Counted from the stretch's first letter, positions 25,941 through 35,821 are shown. The stretch: DNA of 64,000 bases from JABFSA01 sp963827515 (GCA_963827515.1 CAWHBF010000025.1:434001-498000), one strand, 5' to 3'. Program-made: numbers and translations. The notes: generated from the sequence alone by a model not told the origin.

Positions 25941-28130
25941 ATGATCGGCACGACTGTTTCGCATTATCGAGTTGTCGGATCGCTCGGCGCCGGCGGCATG
26001 GGCGTCGTCTACAAGGCCGAAGACCTCAAGCTCGCGCGCCACGTGGCGCTCAAGTTCCTCCCGCCGGATCGCACCAACGACCGACAGGTGGTCGAGCGCT
26101 TCATGCGCGAGGCTCGAACCGCGTCGGCGCTGAACCATCCGGGCATCTGTACGATCTACGAGATCGACGAGCACGAGGGCGCCCAGTTCATCGCCATGGA
26201 GCTGCTCGAGGGCGATCCACTCGATCGTCGCATCGGCGGGCGGCCGCTCGCGATCAGCGCCCTGTTGGATTGGGCGATCCAGCTCGCCGATGCGCTCGAT
26301 GCGGCGCATGCGCAGGGGGTCCTGCATCGTGACATCAAGCCGGCGAACATTTACATCACCACACGAGGCCAGGCGAAGATCCTGGACTTTGGGCTGGCCA
26401 AGCTCGTTGACGCCGAGCCTCGTGGCGGGTCGTCGGAGGTGTCGCTCACGCAGCTCGAAACGCAGCTGCTGACGACCAAGCAGGGGACCGCGCTCGGCAC
26501 GGTCGCCTACATGTCGCCGGAGCAGGCACGAGGCGAGGAACTCGACGTCCGCACGGATCTGTTCTCCTTCGGCTTGGTGCTGTACGAGATGGCAACCGGG
26601 CAACGCACGTTCGACGGCAGCACCTCGGCACTCGTCTTCGATGCCATTCTGAACCGAGAGCCACGGGCGCCGATCGAGCTCAATGCCAACGTTCCGCTCG
26701 CCCTCGAGCGCGTCATCGCACGGTGTCTCCAGAAAGATCGGAATCTTCGCTATCAGACCGCGGCGGCGATTCGCGAGGATCTGCAGCAGGTGCGGCGTGA
26801 CCGCGAGTCGGGAACCGTGTCGACTCGTTCGGCTGCGGTTGTCGTGCCCGCCGCCTCGAGCGGGACCTCATGGCCCTCGGGTGTCTTGCCTTCGGCCGTC
26901 CTGCCCTCGGCTGCTGTACCTGCGACCGTCACACAGCCCACGAAGACTGGCCCCCTTGGTCGGCACGGTGCGATGGTGATGGCCGCGCTTGGCGTGGTGT
27001 CGCTCGGCGCCGCAGTGCTCATCACGGAGCGGTCCGACCCGCCGCAGACGACTGCTGCCGTCGCCGCACCGGCCGCGGCTACGACTGTAGAGACATCCCC
27101 GTTGTCCCCTGAGGGAGTCGCCGGAGCCGCGCCGACCATCGCGACGCCGGCCGTCAACCCAGCTCCTTCTGTATCGGTGCTACCTGCGTCTGCACCGACG
27201 ACGGGCGCGGCCCCAGCCGCGGCAACCCCAGCCGCGGGCGCGCGGGGCACCGACCCGTCTGGCGTCCCATCCGCCGTTGCCCGAGGGACGGGTGCGGCCC
27301 CGACCACCGGCACTGGTGCTCGCGCCGGGCTGCCACGTCGTGGCGGCGCCGCCGAACCCGCGGCCGTCGTCGTGGCACCGGTGCCAGCGGCTGCGCCAGC
27401 GGTGGACCCGGGCGCAGAGCTGCTTCGCATCGCCCGCGCGAAGTTTGACCAACGTCTCTACGACCAGGCGTATGCGGATCTCGAATCTCTCGTGAGCCAG
27501 CATGCCGCACGCGACAGCGCGGCCGATGCCTATCTGCTGATGGGAACGATTCGGGAGCGCCAGAATCGCCCTGAGGACGCGATGGCCGCCTACGTGGAAT
27601 TGCGCACGAAGCATACGTCGAGCGCAGCGGCCGCCGAAGGCACGTTCCTGAACGCCGAATTGCTCCTGCGATCCAAGCGTAACGATCGCGATCGGGCGGC
27701 ACTCGAGCTTTTCACGGCGGTCGAGAGCCACCATCCCGAGAGCCCCTTCGCGCCTCGCGCCCTGTCACGCCGGGCGACGATCGAGGATCGACTGCGCATG
27801 CGCGTGAACGATCCCCAGCTGAGCACGTCCGTGCCACTGTCGCTCGTGACCTATCGAACCTTGGTCGAGCGCTACCCCTCGGCCCCAGCCGCCGAAGCCG
27901 CGTTCGATGCGCTGTCGCGGCTGTATGCGGACATCAGACAGTACGAGCGTGCCGCTGCATCCTTACAGGAGTTGGCCACGCGATTCCCGAGCAATCGTGT
28001 GGACGCCGCGTGGCGCGCTGGGGAACTCTTCGAGGATCGGGTCAAGGACGCGGACCGGGCCAAGGCGAGCTATGCGCTCGTTCCGGCGCAGTCTCCGCGC
28101 TACCGCGACGCACAGCGCAAGCTGCAGTAG
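25941..28130 (+). CDS. PknB-type Ser/Thr protein kinase with TPR-like periplasmic domain
   Basis: A 729-aa Hanks-type kinase. The kinase domain (about 1-280) has the Gly loop GSLGAGGMGVVY, Lys in VALKFLPP, catalytic HRDIKPANIYI (about residue 129), DFGLAK and APE-like MSPEQARG. An Ala/Pro/Thr-rich linker surrounds one membrane segment (MVMAALGVVSLGAAVLI, about 347-363). The outer C-terminal domain (about 490-729) is made of helical TPR/YbgF-like repeats (FDQRLYDQAYADLESLV, ERYPSAPAAEAAFDALSRL). The long Ala/Pro/Thr stretch is typical of extracytoplasmic linkers. Its signal and substrates are unknown. Confidence 0.88.
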   Translation: MIGTTVSHYRVVGSLGAGGMGVVYKAEDLKLARHVALKFLPPDRTNDRQVVERFMREARTASALNHPGICTIYEIDEHEGAQFIAMELLEGDPLDRRIGGRPLAISALLDWAIQLADALDAAHAQGVLHRDIKPANIYITTRGQAKILDFGLAKLVDAEPRGGSSEVSLTQLETQLLTTKQGTALGTVAYMSPEQARGEELDVRTDLFSFGLVLYEMATGQRTFDGSTSALVFDAILNREPRAPIELNANVPLALERVIARCLQKDRNLRYQTAAAIREDLQQVRRDRESGTVSTRSAAVVVPAASSGTSWPSGVLPSAVLPSAAVPATVTQPTKTGPLGRHGAMVMAALGVVSLGAAVLITERSDPPQTTAAVAAPAAATTVETSPLSPEGVAGAAPTIATPAVNPAPSVSVLPASAPTTGAAPAAATPAAGARGTDPSGVPSAVARGTGAAPTTGTGARAGLPRRGGAAEPAAVVVAPVPAAAPAVDPGAELLRIARAKFDQRLYDQAYADLESLVSQHAARDSAADAYLLMGTIRERQNRPEDAMAAYVELRTKHTSSAAAAEGTFLNAELLLRSKRNDRDRAALELFTAVESHHPESPFAPRALSRRATIEDRLRMRVNDPQLSTSVPLSLVTYRTLVERYPSAPAAEAAFDALSRLYADIRQYERAAASLQELATRFPSNRVDAAWRAGELFEDRVKDADRAKASYALVPAQSPRYRDAQRKLQ

Positions 28131-28143
28131 CGCTCCAACAGCG

Positions 28144-28229
28144 AACCACGAAGAACACGAAGAACGCGAAGCCCCCGCGAGGACATTTCAAAACTCGACT
28201 GGTCTTTTCGTGGCCTTCGTGGTTTTCTC
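28144..28229. repeat. Inverted ACCACGAAG-type repeat between convergent genes
   Basis: Left arm AACCACGAAGAACACGAAG (from 28144) and right arm, whose reverse complement reads AACCACGAAGGCCACGAAAA (28206-28226), are near-complementary across a loop of about 33 bases. It lies in the 124-base gap between two convergent genes and could stop transcription from both sides. A single-arm relative encodes the start of ribB at 41747. Confidence 0.7.
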
Positions 28230-28254
28230 TCAGGCGTCGACGAGCAGACTGGAA

Positions 28255-29493
28255 TCAGAAGAAAATCCAGCAGAGCAGCGATCCCACCACGGTCATCGAT
28301 AGTCCCCACGCGAGCAGTTTGTTATAGGTCGGACGGACTTCCGCCGGGTCGGTGATGCCGGCGAGGCACATGGCGCCTGTCGTCGAGAGCGGCGACATGT
28401 CTACGAGATGCGCTCCGACGTTCATCGACGTGGCGATGCCCAGGGGATCGCCTCCGCCGAGCCGTGCGACCAATCCAGGGATCGTGGGCAGGAAGGCGGG
28501 GAGGACAACCCCCGAGGTGCTGCTGTACACGGAGATGATGGCGGTCACGAACGCGACCGCACCGGTGACGGTGTCGCGCGTCGCCGTCCGCGCGAGGAGC
28601 CCCGTGAAGAGATCGAGGCCGCCCGTCTTTTCGAGCAACGCGATGAGTACCGTCACGCCGCTCACCATGAGGATTGGGGCCCACGGCATCCGGCGTATCG
28701 CCTGGTCGTGGTCGGCGACACGAAGCGCGGCGAGTACGGCCGCGCCCGCGAACGCCGCCATGCCGATGTTCGCTTCCAGGAAGAGGACGACAGCCATCAT
28801 GGAGAAGAGCACGACGATCGTCGTCCAGTTCTTGACATCGAAGGCGGGGGAGTCCGGCACCGCGTCCGCGGTGCTGGCGAACTCACTTCGAAACAGCTTC
28901 CATCCGCCCAGCAGGAGATAGCCGGCAAAGGCCAGTGCCGCATGGGCGACCAGATTGGTCCAGTACGTGCGCCACTCGTACCCGGCGAGACCAATCTTCT
29001 CCATCAGGCCGTTGACGATGATCCCGGTCGGTGCGAATGGTGAGAGCCCACCCGACTGCGCACCATTGCCCACCATGATCGCCATGAGGAACGCGGGGAT
29101 CCGTGCGCGGTTGGCGACAGCCATCGCCATGGGCGCCAGCATCGCGGCCGTGGCGATGTTGCCTGGCCCGAGGGAGGCGATTGCCGCACCGAGTACCAAG
29201 AACGACACCGGGATGAGTCCGGTGTTCCCGCGGCACAGACGGACGGATCGATGCGCGATCTTGTCCAAGGTGCCGTTCAGTTGCGCCTGCGTGAAGAGAA
29301 GAGTCACGCCGGCGAGCGTCAGAAACAGTTGAATCGGGAATCCGCTCAGCACCGCGTCGAGGCGCATCGAGCCGAAATAGACGCCCACGATCCAGGCGAA
29401 TGCGACGGCCACGACGCCGACATTGAGACGGGTGAAGCAACTGATGATGATGGCGACAAACAGCGCGCTAAGGGAGAGCCACGCCAGATTCAT
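28255..29493 (-). CDS. MatC-type dicarboxylate/anion permease
   Basis: A 412-aa transporter with about eleven hydrophobic segments. The N-terminal part (MNLAWLSLSALFVAIIIS, LNVGVVAVAFAWIVG) and LGPGNIATAAMLAPMAMA match the dicarboxylate carrier MatC N-terminal family, within the ion-transporter superfamily. The motif VYSSTSGVVLPAFLPTIP near the C-terminus resembles the re-entrant loops of DASS-like carriers. The ATG at 29493 overlaps the stop of the FAD/Fe-S gene by four bases, so it is the last gene of that operon. Likely role: uptake of an organic acid used by the operon enzymes; the actual substrate is inferred. Confidence 0.8.
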   Translation of the reverse strand: MNLAWLSLSALFVAIIISCFTRLNVGVVAVAFAWIVGVYFGSMRLDAVLSGFPIQLFLTLAGVTLLFTQAQLNGTLDKIAHRSVRLCRGNTGLIPVSFLVLGAAIASLGPGNIATAAMLAPMAMAVANRARIPAFLMAIMVGNGAQSGGLSPFAPTGIIVNGLMEKIGLAGYEWRTYWTNLVAHAALAFAGYLLLGGWKLFRSEFASTADAVPDSPAFDVKNWTTIVVLFSMMAVVLFLEANIGMAAFAGAAVLAALRVADHDQAIRRMPWAPILMVSGVTVLIALLEKTGGLDLFTGLLARTATRDTVTGAVAFVTAIISVYSSTSGVVLPAFLPTIPGLVARLGGGDPLGIATSMNVGAHLVDMSPLSTTGAMCLAGITDPAEVRPTYNKLLAWGLSMTVVGSLLCWIFF

Positions 29494-32415
29494 GCGGTGT
29501 GCGCCTTTGTCAGAAGAGACTGGAGCAGAACCGCCGGATGAACGGCCTCGACCCCTGTGAAGTCTCGAAGTTGATGTCGGCACGACGTACCGGCCGCAGC
29601 GACGATGGTTCCCGTAGCCCGTGATCGGACAGCGGGAAACAGCTTGCGCTCACCGATGGCGCGCGAGAGGTCGAAGTGGTTGCGTGCGTATCCCCACGAG
29701 CCAGCCATGCCGCAGCAGCCTGCGTCGAGCGCCGTGACGGTCGTGCCGGGAATCTTCGACAGCAAGTCTTTCGCCGAAGGGACCAGACCCATCGACTTTT
29801 GATGACAGTGACCGTGAAGCAGGATCGTTGCGGGTCCGGGTGACAGCGTCAGTCGAGACACGATCGTGCCGGCGAACTCCTCGAAGAGCACGGTCGCGTT
29901 CGCAACGGCTTCCGCCTTGCGTCTCGCGTCCCCGCGTAGGAGCGACGGTGCGTCCTCGCGGACGGCGGACAGACAGCTTGGCTCGCAGAAGACGATGGGC
30001 CGACCCGCCGCCGCGTGTGGATACAGGCGCTCGGCGTTTGCCGCCGCGAGCCGTGTGGCGTCTTGCAGGAGACCCTTCGAGATCTGCGGCCGTCCGCAAC
30101 AGCCATTTCCCGCGAGTCCAGCGGAGATACCTGCCGCAGTCAGCACCTCGAGCGCCGCCAACCCGATCGATGGCTCGTAATAGTTCGTGAACGTGTCGCT
30201 GAACAGCACTGCCTGGGAGTTGCCGTCGAACCTCGGCGCGCGCTGTGAGAGCGGCCGTCTGTGAAAGCGCGGCAGTCCGCGTCGGCGATCGATGCCGAGC
30301 AGGCCGTTCGGTCATCGGTTTGAAGGACGCGGTCAGCCAGTTCGAGAGCGGTGCGAGGCGGCTGCCCCACTTGGCGACGGTGTGCACGTTGCCCAGCACC
30401 CGCGCGTCGAACGCGGTGCCATGACGGGACCAGTAGTCGGCGAGGAACTCGCTCTTGAATCTGGCCATGTCAACGCCGACAGGACACTCGGCTTTGCAGG
30501 CCCGGCATTCCAGGCACAGGTCGAGCGTCTCATGCACGCCCTCGTCGCCGAGGCCGGCTTCGCCGATGCGCCCGGCCATGGCGAGCCGTAACACGTTCGC
30601 GCGGCCGCGAGTGGAATGCCGCTCCTCCCGCGTGGCCATGTACGACGGGCACATCGTCCCATCGAGCTTCTTGCGGCAGGCTCCCAGGCCGCTGCACATG
30701 TCCACGGCGCCGCCCATCCCGCCATAGTCCGAGTAGTCGAAGTAGGTGGCGGGGTTCGGCGTCGTGTAGCCGGCGCCGAAGCGCAGGTGTGCGGTGAGCG
30801 GGCCAGCATCGACGATTTTTCCCGGGTTCAGGATGCCGTGAGGATCGAACGTGCGTTTGATCGTGCGGAAGGCCTCGTACACCTCGGCCCCGAACATCTT
30901 GCGCATGAATGGACTGCGGACGAGCCCATCGCCGTGCTCGCCCGACAGCGCGCCTCCGAACTCGAGAACGAGATCGGCGACGTCGTTGGCGATCCGCTCG
31001 AACATCTGCACGCCGGCCTCGGTTTTCAGATTGATGACCGGCCGCACGTGCAGGCAGCCAACGGACGCATGGGCATACACGCCGGCCGACGTGCCGTGCC
31101 GGTTGACGATCGACAGGAAACGCGCGATGTAGTCGCGAAGCTTCTCCGGTGCGACCGCGGTGTCTTCGACGAACGACAGCGACTTCGCATCCGATTTCAT
31201 GGCCATCGACAGGCCGAGAGCCGCCTCCCGCAGGCTCCACACGCGGGCTTGCGCGGCCAGGTCGAGCATGTGGTGATAGCGGTACCCGAGTGCTTGTGCG
31301 CGCAGGTCCCGTTCGACGGCCGCCAGCCTCGGCGGGAGGTCCTCCTCGCGATCGGCGTAGAACTCGACGCACAGGAGCGATGCCGGGTCTCCCTCGATGA
31401 ATCCGCTGCGGAGCGCGTCGAGCGCGACACTCTGACGGGTGTGGTCGAGGATGAACTTGTCCATGACCTCGACCGCTGACGGTTGGTGCCGGAGGATCAC
31501 GGGCGTCGCGGCGAGCGACTCGAGGAGATCGGCGAACTGGATCGCGAGGACCGCTTTCGCCTTGGGCAGCGCGACGAGATTCAGCCGTGCGGTCAGCACG
31601 ACTCCCAGCGTGCCCTCCGAGCCGACCATGAGCTTGGCCATGTTGAAGGCCCGCCCGGACCGAACGAACTCATCGAGGTTGTATCCGCCCACACGCCGAA
31701 GCACCGTGGGAAAGCGCCGTTCGATTTCCACCGCGTGGTCCGCGGCGATCGTGCGGACCACCCGATGGCACTCCGCCGCGAGGCTCGGGCCCGCGCACGC
31801 GATCTCGAGCTCCTCAGGCGTCAGAGGGCCGAACATGGAAACCGAGCCGTCCGAGAGCACGACTTCCTGGTCGAGTACGTGGTCGATTGTCTTGCCGTAG
31901 AGCACCGACCGTGCGCCGCTGGAATTGTTCGCCATCATCCCGCCGATGGTGGCGCGACTCGCGGTTGAAATATCCGGTGCGAACCGGAGGCCGTGGGGAC
32001 GCAGTTCGGCGTTCAGTTCGTCGAGCACAATGCCCGGCTCGACCCGCACCCAGCGCTCGGCAACGTTCAGCTCGAGGATGCGGTGCAGGTATTTCGACGT
32101 GTCGGCAATCAGGCCCGCTCCGATGGCCTGTCCAGCCTGGGACGTGCCGCCGCCGCGCATGGTCAGGGGGCAACGGTGTTCCGCGCAGATTCGCACCAGC
32201 CTGATCAAGGCGTCGCGTGAACGCGGTACCACCACCCCGATCGGCTCGATGTGGTACACGCTGGCGTCGGTGGCGTACAGAGCGCGCGAAACCTTGTCGA
32301 ACCGGACTTCGCCGTCGATCTGTTGTTCGAGTTGAGTGCGGAGGGCGTCCACGTCGATCCCCCGAACATCGGGCCCAGCCGGCGTCGCGCGCGGCTCTTC
32401 CGCGGTTGCGGTCAT
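29490..32415 (-). CDS. FAD-linked oxidase / Fe-S dehydrogenase fusion (frameshifted)
   Basis: A large D-2-hydroxyacid dehydrogenase-type flavoprotein of about 975 aa once one frame break is repaired. The N-terminal part has a PCMH-type FAD domain (PLTMRGGGTSQAGQAIG, GSEGTLGVV) and an FAD-oxidase C domain (SGEHGDGLVRSPF). Two Fe-S binding regions follow (CSGLGACRKKL, CLECRACKAECPVG). After about 30304 the protein continues one frame over with two CCG domains (GNGCCGRPQISKG, DAGCCGMAGSWGYA). One extra C in GGCC at 30302-30305 explains the break; neither frame alone is sensible. It oxidises D-lactate, glycolate or D-2-hydroxyglutarate in related proteins. It overlaps both neighbours by four bases. 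Confidence 0.85.
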
Positions 32416-33599
32416 AGGTTGGAGAGGCCTTGCCGGAGCCGCTCCAGGCCGTCCGTGAGGATGCTGCCGCCGCTGGCGAAGGAGACGCGCAGTGTGCCTT
32501 CACCTCCCGGCCCGTACGCCGAGCCATGGACGACAGCGACGCCGTGGTCGCGCAGAAGGCGGCGACGGACCTCGTTCGAGGGGATCCCAGTCGACCGGAC
32601 GTCGACCATGACGAAGAAGCCGCCCTCCGGAGGCAACGCCCGCACGCGTGGAAGGCCGTCAAGGGCTGAGAGCACACAGGCTCGACGCGCCGTGTACTCG
32701 CGACGCATCTCCTCGACCGCGTCTTGGGGTCCGGTCAGCGCTACGGCTGCGGCGTCCTGGATGAAGGTCGCTGGTCCGCGACTCGATTGCTGGAGGACGA
32801 GGAGCATCGCCGAGATGAGTGACGCGGGCGCCGCACAGTAGCCGACGCGCCAGCCGGTCATGGCGTACGTCTTCGACAAGCTGTTGACGAGCACCGTGCT
32901 CGACCGCATCTCCGGCGACAGGGAGGCGGGGGAGATATGCCGGTGACCGTCGTACACCACCGCCTCGTAGATCTCGTCGCTGATAACGGTCATGTGTCGA
33001 CGAAGGACGAACTCGCCAATCTCCCAGAGTTCGGTGCTCCCGAACACCGTACCAGCCGGATTCCACGGCGAGTTCAGAATCAGCACCCGAGACGACGGGG
33101 TCGCTGCCGCTTCTAGCGCGTCTCGCGTCAGCACGAATCGGTCCTGGACGATCGACGCGCGGACCGGTTGGATGACCCCGCCTGCGAGAAGGATTGGCGA
33201 CTGGTACGCGTCGTAGACCGGATCGGGGATCAAAACACCGTCGCCGTCGGACACAAGCGCCATCAGCGCCGTGTGAATGCCGAGCGTGGCGCCGGTTGTG
33301 ATCAGGATCTCCGTGGCGGGGTCGTACACGAGAGCGTTGTCGCGCTTCACTTTCAGCGCCACCGCGTCGCGCAGCCCAGGCTCGCCGCGGTTATCCGGGT
33401 ACGTGGTGCGGCCGGAGCTCAGCGCATGAATGGCCGCCTCGCCGATATGCGAAGGCGTGGGGAAGTCCGGCTCGCCCCGCATCAGCGAGACAACCGGCGT
33501 GCCTTCGGCCCGCACCTGACGGACTTCCGCAAGGATCGTGTTGATCGCTGTTGGCCTGAGGAGCGCAGCACGAGGTGCGGGAGCGGCCAGACGCGTCAT
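32412..33599 (-). CDS. Class I/II (aspartate-type) PLP aminotransferase
   Basis: A 395-aa fold-type I aminotransferase. The PLP lysine lies in VNSLSKTYAMTGWRVGY. Other family marks are TGATLGIHTALMAL, NSPWNPAGTVF, VISDEIYEAVVYDG and the C-terminal Arg in GTLRVSFAS, which binds the substrate carboxylate. It is the first gene of a minus-strand operon with the FAD/Fe-S dehydrogenase (ATGA overlap) and the MatC-type permease. It probably interconverts an amino acid and a 2-oxoacid in the pathway served by those proteins; specificity cannot be read from the sequence. Confidence 0.88.
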   Translation of the reverse strand: MTRLAAPAPRAALLRPTAINTILAEVRQVRAEGTPVVSLMRGEPDFPTPSHIGEAAIHALSSGRTTYPDNRGEPGLRDAVALKVKRDNALVYDPATEILITTGATLGIHTALMALVSDGDGVLIPDPVYDAYQSPILLAGGVIQPVRASIVQDRFVLTRDALEAAATPSSRVLILNSPWNPAGTVFGSTELWEIGEFVLRRHMTVISDEIYEAVVYDGHRHISPASLSPEMRSSTVLVNSLSKTYAMTGWRVGYCAAPASLISAMLLVLQQSSRGPATFIQDAAAVALTGPQDAVEEMRREYTARRACVLSALDGLPRVRALPPEGGFFVMVDVRSTGIPSNEVRRRLLRDHGVAVVHGSAYGPGGEGTLRVSFASGGSILTDGLERLRQGLSNL

Positions 33600-34015
33600 T
33601 CAGCACGGCATAGTAACCCTGAACCAAGGGAAAAGTGGAAAGTGGAAAGTGGAAAGTACGAAGTACGGGTGCCTGGTGCGCAGCGGAAGTAGTAGACGAG
33701 GTTCCCCAGGCCCAGAGAGCCGACGTCGACGGTGTTGTCGAGGATCTGGCTCAGGAGGCCTTCTTGAGGGTGTTTCGGGGGCTTCCGTAGTTTGACGGCC
33801 GCGCGAAGCATGACCGTCGTCGATGCCTGCGCGATGTTCGCCACATTGGCCGCTGCGGCGATGGCGTCCAACGCGTCGTTCGTGGCATGGACGTCCGCGG
33901 CGTGTTCACCCGCCGATCAGGATTCTGGACATAGTGAGCATTCACGCGCATCAATTCGGGCGCGCCGGCCGATCGCAGACACGCATGATTCAAGGTTCGA
34001 AACGGCTGTAATTCG
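33600..34015. other. Intergenic stretch without a convincing gene
   Basis: About 470 bases separate the aminotransferase start from the next gene. It holds a GGAAAGT tandem tract at 33631-33667. A weak minus-strand frame from TTG 33871 encodes an Ala-rich helix vaguely like YjfB-type small proteins (ANVANIAQASTTVMLR), and its tail is encoded by the GGAAAGT tract. I cannot support it as a gene; it may be a decayed or frameshifted small gene. Confidence 0.5.
33631..33667. repeat. GGAAAGT / GAAGTACG short tandem tract
   Basis: Several copies of a 7-base unit (GTGGAAA) grade into AAGTACGAAGTACG. Similar ACTT/GTACTT-type tracts, on the opposite strand, lie just after groEL (15906-15941). It sits 32 bases before the aminotransferase start codon. 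Confidence 0.65.
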
Positions 34016-34044
34016 TTGACCAGTGAAGAGTTTTGCCAGATAAT
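34016..34044 (+). promoter_or_regulatory. Sigma-70-type promoter of the TPR-RDD-pgpA gene run
   Basis: TTGACC (34016-34021), a 17-base spacer and GATAAT (34039-34044), 24 bases before the ATG at 34069. Only one mismatch to consensus in each box, so this is a strong candidate start for the run of genes that follows. Confidence 0.7.
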
Positions 34045-34068
34045 CGGACACGCTTCCATTCGCAACAC

Positions 34069-34887
34069 ATGTCTGATTCGCCGTCCAGACCGGTTCGTGC
34101 CTCGGACCCTCCCGACGATGCCGATCGCGAGGCGCGCATTGAGCAGCTCCTTCTCACGGGGCTCGATCACTATTTCGCAGGTCACTACGAGCGCGCGATC
34201 AACGTGTGGACCCGAGTCGTGTTCCTCGAGCGCCATCACGACCGCGCACGAGCCTACATCGAGCGTGCCCGCGGTGCGATGGCCGAACGTCTTCGTCGCT
34301 CCGAAGAGTTTCTCCACGACGGTGTGTCGGCGTATAACGCCGGTGAGATCGAAAAAGCACGCGACCTATTGACCCGTGCCCGGGAGCAAGGCAGTGACGG
34401 GGCGGACGTCTTCCTCGAGCGGTTGAACCGGGTCGGTACCGCCGTGTCCGGTGCCACGCCGCGCGTGGACGACCTGTCCGGGCGTAGGCACACCATCCAT
34501 CGCGAAGAGACCAAGGCCGGGCACCGCCGTGGGAAGGTGACAGCGGTGCTGTTCGCCGTGTGTGTCGCCGCCACCATGCTCATCAGCGGATTGCCGATCG
34601 GCACGTGGCTGTTCGAGTCGCAGACGATCGATCCGGCGCCGGTGGCCCAGCCCGTATCCGCTGAGCCTCTGCCCGTGGTTCGCCCCTCGGAAGTCATGCT
34701 GGACCGTGCGAGGATGCTCCGAGCCGATGGGCGATTGCGCGATGCACTTCGTGCACTCGACGGGATCCGAGTGGCCGATCCCGTTCGCGCAACGGCAGAT
34801 CGACTGCGGGCAGAGATCCAAAGCGACATCTTCACTGCGGCTGGGATGTCTGGCGTCTTTTCTGCCGAGTCGAATGGCCGCCCATGA
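34069..34887 (+). CDS. TPR-like membrane-anchored protein of unknown function
   Basis: A 272-aa protein. The cytoplasmic N-terminal region has TPR-like helices (GLDHYFAGHYERAINVWTRV, HDGVSAYNAGEIEKARDLL). One membrane segment (VTAVLFAVCVAATMLISGL, about residues 160-178) and a short extracytoplasmic helical part (LRDALRALDGIRVADPV) follow. I do not recognise a named family. A strong promoter lies upstream, and its stop overlaps the RDD-protein start by four bases, suggesting the two products act together. The ATG at 34069 is preferred over an in-frame start at 34033, which would precede the predicted transcription start. Confidence 0.65.
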   Translation: MSDSPSRPVRASDPPDDADREARIEQLLLTGLDHYFAGHYERAINVWTRVVFLERHHDRARAYIERARGAMAERLRRSEEFLHDGVSAYNAGEIEKARDLLTRAREQGSDGADVFLERLNRVGTAVSGATPRVDDLSGRRHTIHREETKAGHRRGKVTAVLFAVCVAATMLISGLPIGTWLFESQTIDPAPVAQPVSAEPLPVVRPSEVMLDRARMLRADGRLRDALRALDGIRVADPVRATADRLRAEIQSDIFTAAGMSGVFSAESNGRP

Positions 34888-35804
34888 AGTGTCCCAAGTG
34901 CGACTACCTCGGGTTTGACACGGGCGATCGGTGCAAGAACTGCGGGTACGACTTCTCGTTGAGCCCTGCCGCCCCCGCACCCGCCGAGTTCGATACCGAT
35001 CTCTTTCGCCGTCCTCTCGATGACGCCGCACCGGCGTCCTCGGGATGGGACGGTACCTTCGACCGCGCTCGCGCCGTCGAGCGGGCGCCCGCGTCAGTGT
35101 CGCGATTCCGCACAGAGGGGAAGCTCCCACTCTTTTCGCCGGGCCAGCACGACAGTGACGAGCCGCTCATCAAGCTGCCCGCCGCACCTCGTCCGCCATT
35201 GGCGGTTCGCCGCACACCAGAGTCGCCGCGGCTTCGGGCCGTGTCGAAACGGGCACGTCCCGTCGAGGTTGAACCGGTACTGGAGTTTGCTGACGTAACC
35301 CCGCCGATCTCGACGCCGGTCGAATCGATTGTGGATGTCCGCGCGCGAACCGCCGCACGTCTCGCCTCGCAGTCGGGACCGCTCGTGTTGAGCGGCGGGA
35401 GGCAGCGCATCGCGGCGGCGGCCATCGATCACTTGTTGTTGAGCGCCATCGACATCACGGTGGTCTATCTCACCGTGCGTATGGCTGGCCTGCCGATGTC
35501 TGGCTGGACCGAACTGCCGCTTGCTCCACTCGTGGTCTTTCTGATGGTGGTCAAGCTCTCGTACTTTTGCGTGTTCACAGCAGTGGGCGGTCAGACGATT
35601 GGGAAGATGGCCATGCGCATCCGTGTGGTCACCGCCGAAGACCAACCGCTCGACGCTGCCGCTGCTGCCGTCCGCTCACTCGCGGGGACGCTGTCGGCGG
35701 TCTCGTTGGGTCTCGGCTATGTGCCGGCGCTGTTCGGCGCAGGGCGTCACGCGGTCCACGATCGGCTGACACATACCCGCGTTGTCGCGTTGCCTCCCGT
35801 CTGA
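34884..35804 (+). CDS. RDD-family membrane protein with N-terminal zinc ribbon
   Basis: A 306-aa protein. It starts with a zinc ribbon (MKCPKCDYLGFDTGDRCKNC, two CxxC pairs). A long disordered Pro/Arg-rich linker (about residues 30-165) follows. The RDD domain has the R-I-A-A-A-A-I-D-H segment, three membrane helices, VGGQTIGKMAMRIRVV and HDRLTHTRVV. RDD proteins have been linked to ion transport, but most are uncharacterised. The zinc ribbon plus linker is an uncommon front end. It overlaps the TPR gene by four bases and precedes pgpA by 17 bases. Confidence 0.75.
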   Translation: MKCPKCDYLGFDTGDRCKNCGYDFSLSPAAPAPAEFDTDLFRRPLDDAAPASSGWDGTFDRARAVERAPASVSRFRTEGKLPLFSPGQHDSDEPLIKLPAAPRPPLAVRRTPESPRLRAVSKRARPVEVEPVLEFADVTPPISTPVESIVDVRARTAARLASQSGPLVLSGGRQRIAAAAIDHLLLSAIDITVVYLTVRMAGLPMSGWTELPLAPLVVFLMVVKLSYFCVFTAVGGQTIGKMAMRIRVVTAEDQPLDAAAAAVRSLAGTLSAVSLGLGYVPALFGAGRHAVHDRLTHTRVVALPPV

Positions 35805-35821
35805 TCGTCCCCGACCGCCTG

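Noticed and set aside
33596..33871. Minus-strand frame of 91 codons resembling a YjfB-like small protein
   Set aside because: Only a TTG start, weak similarity by eye, and its tail is encoded by the GGAAAGT repeat tract.
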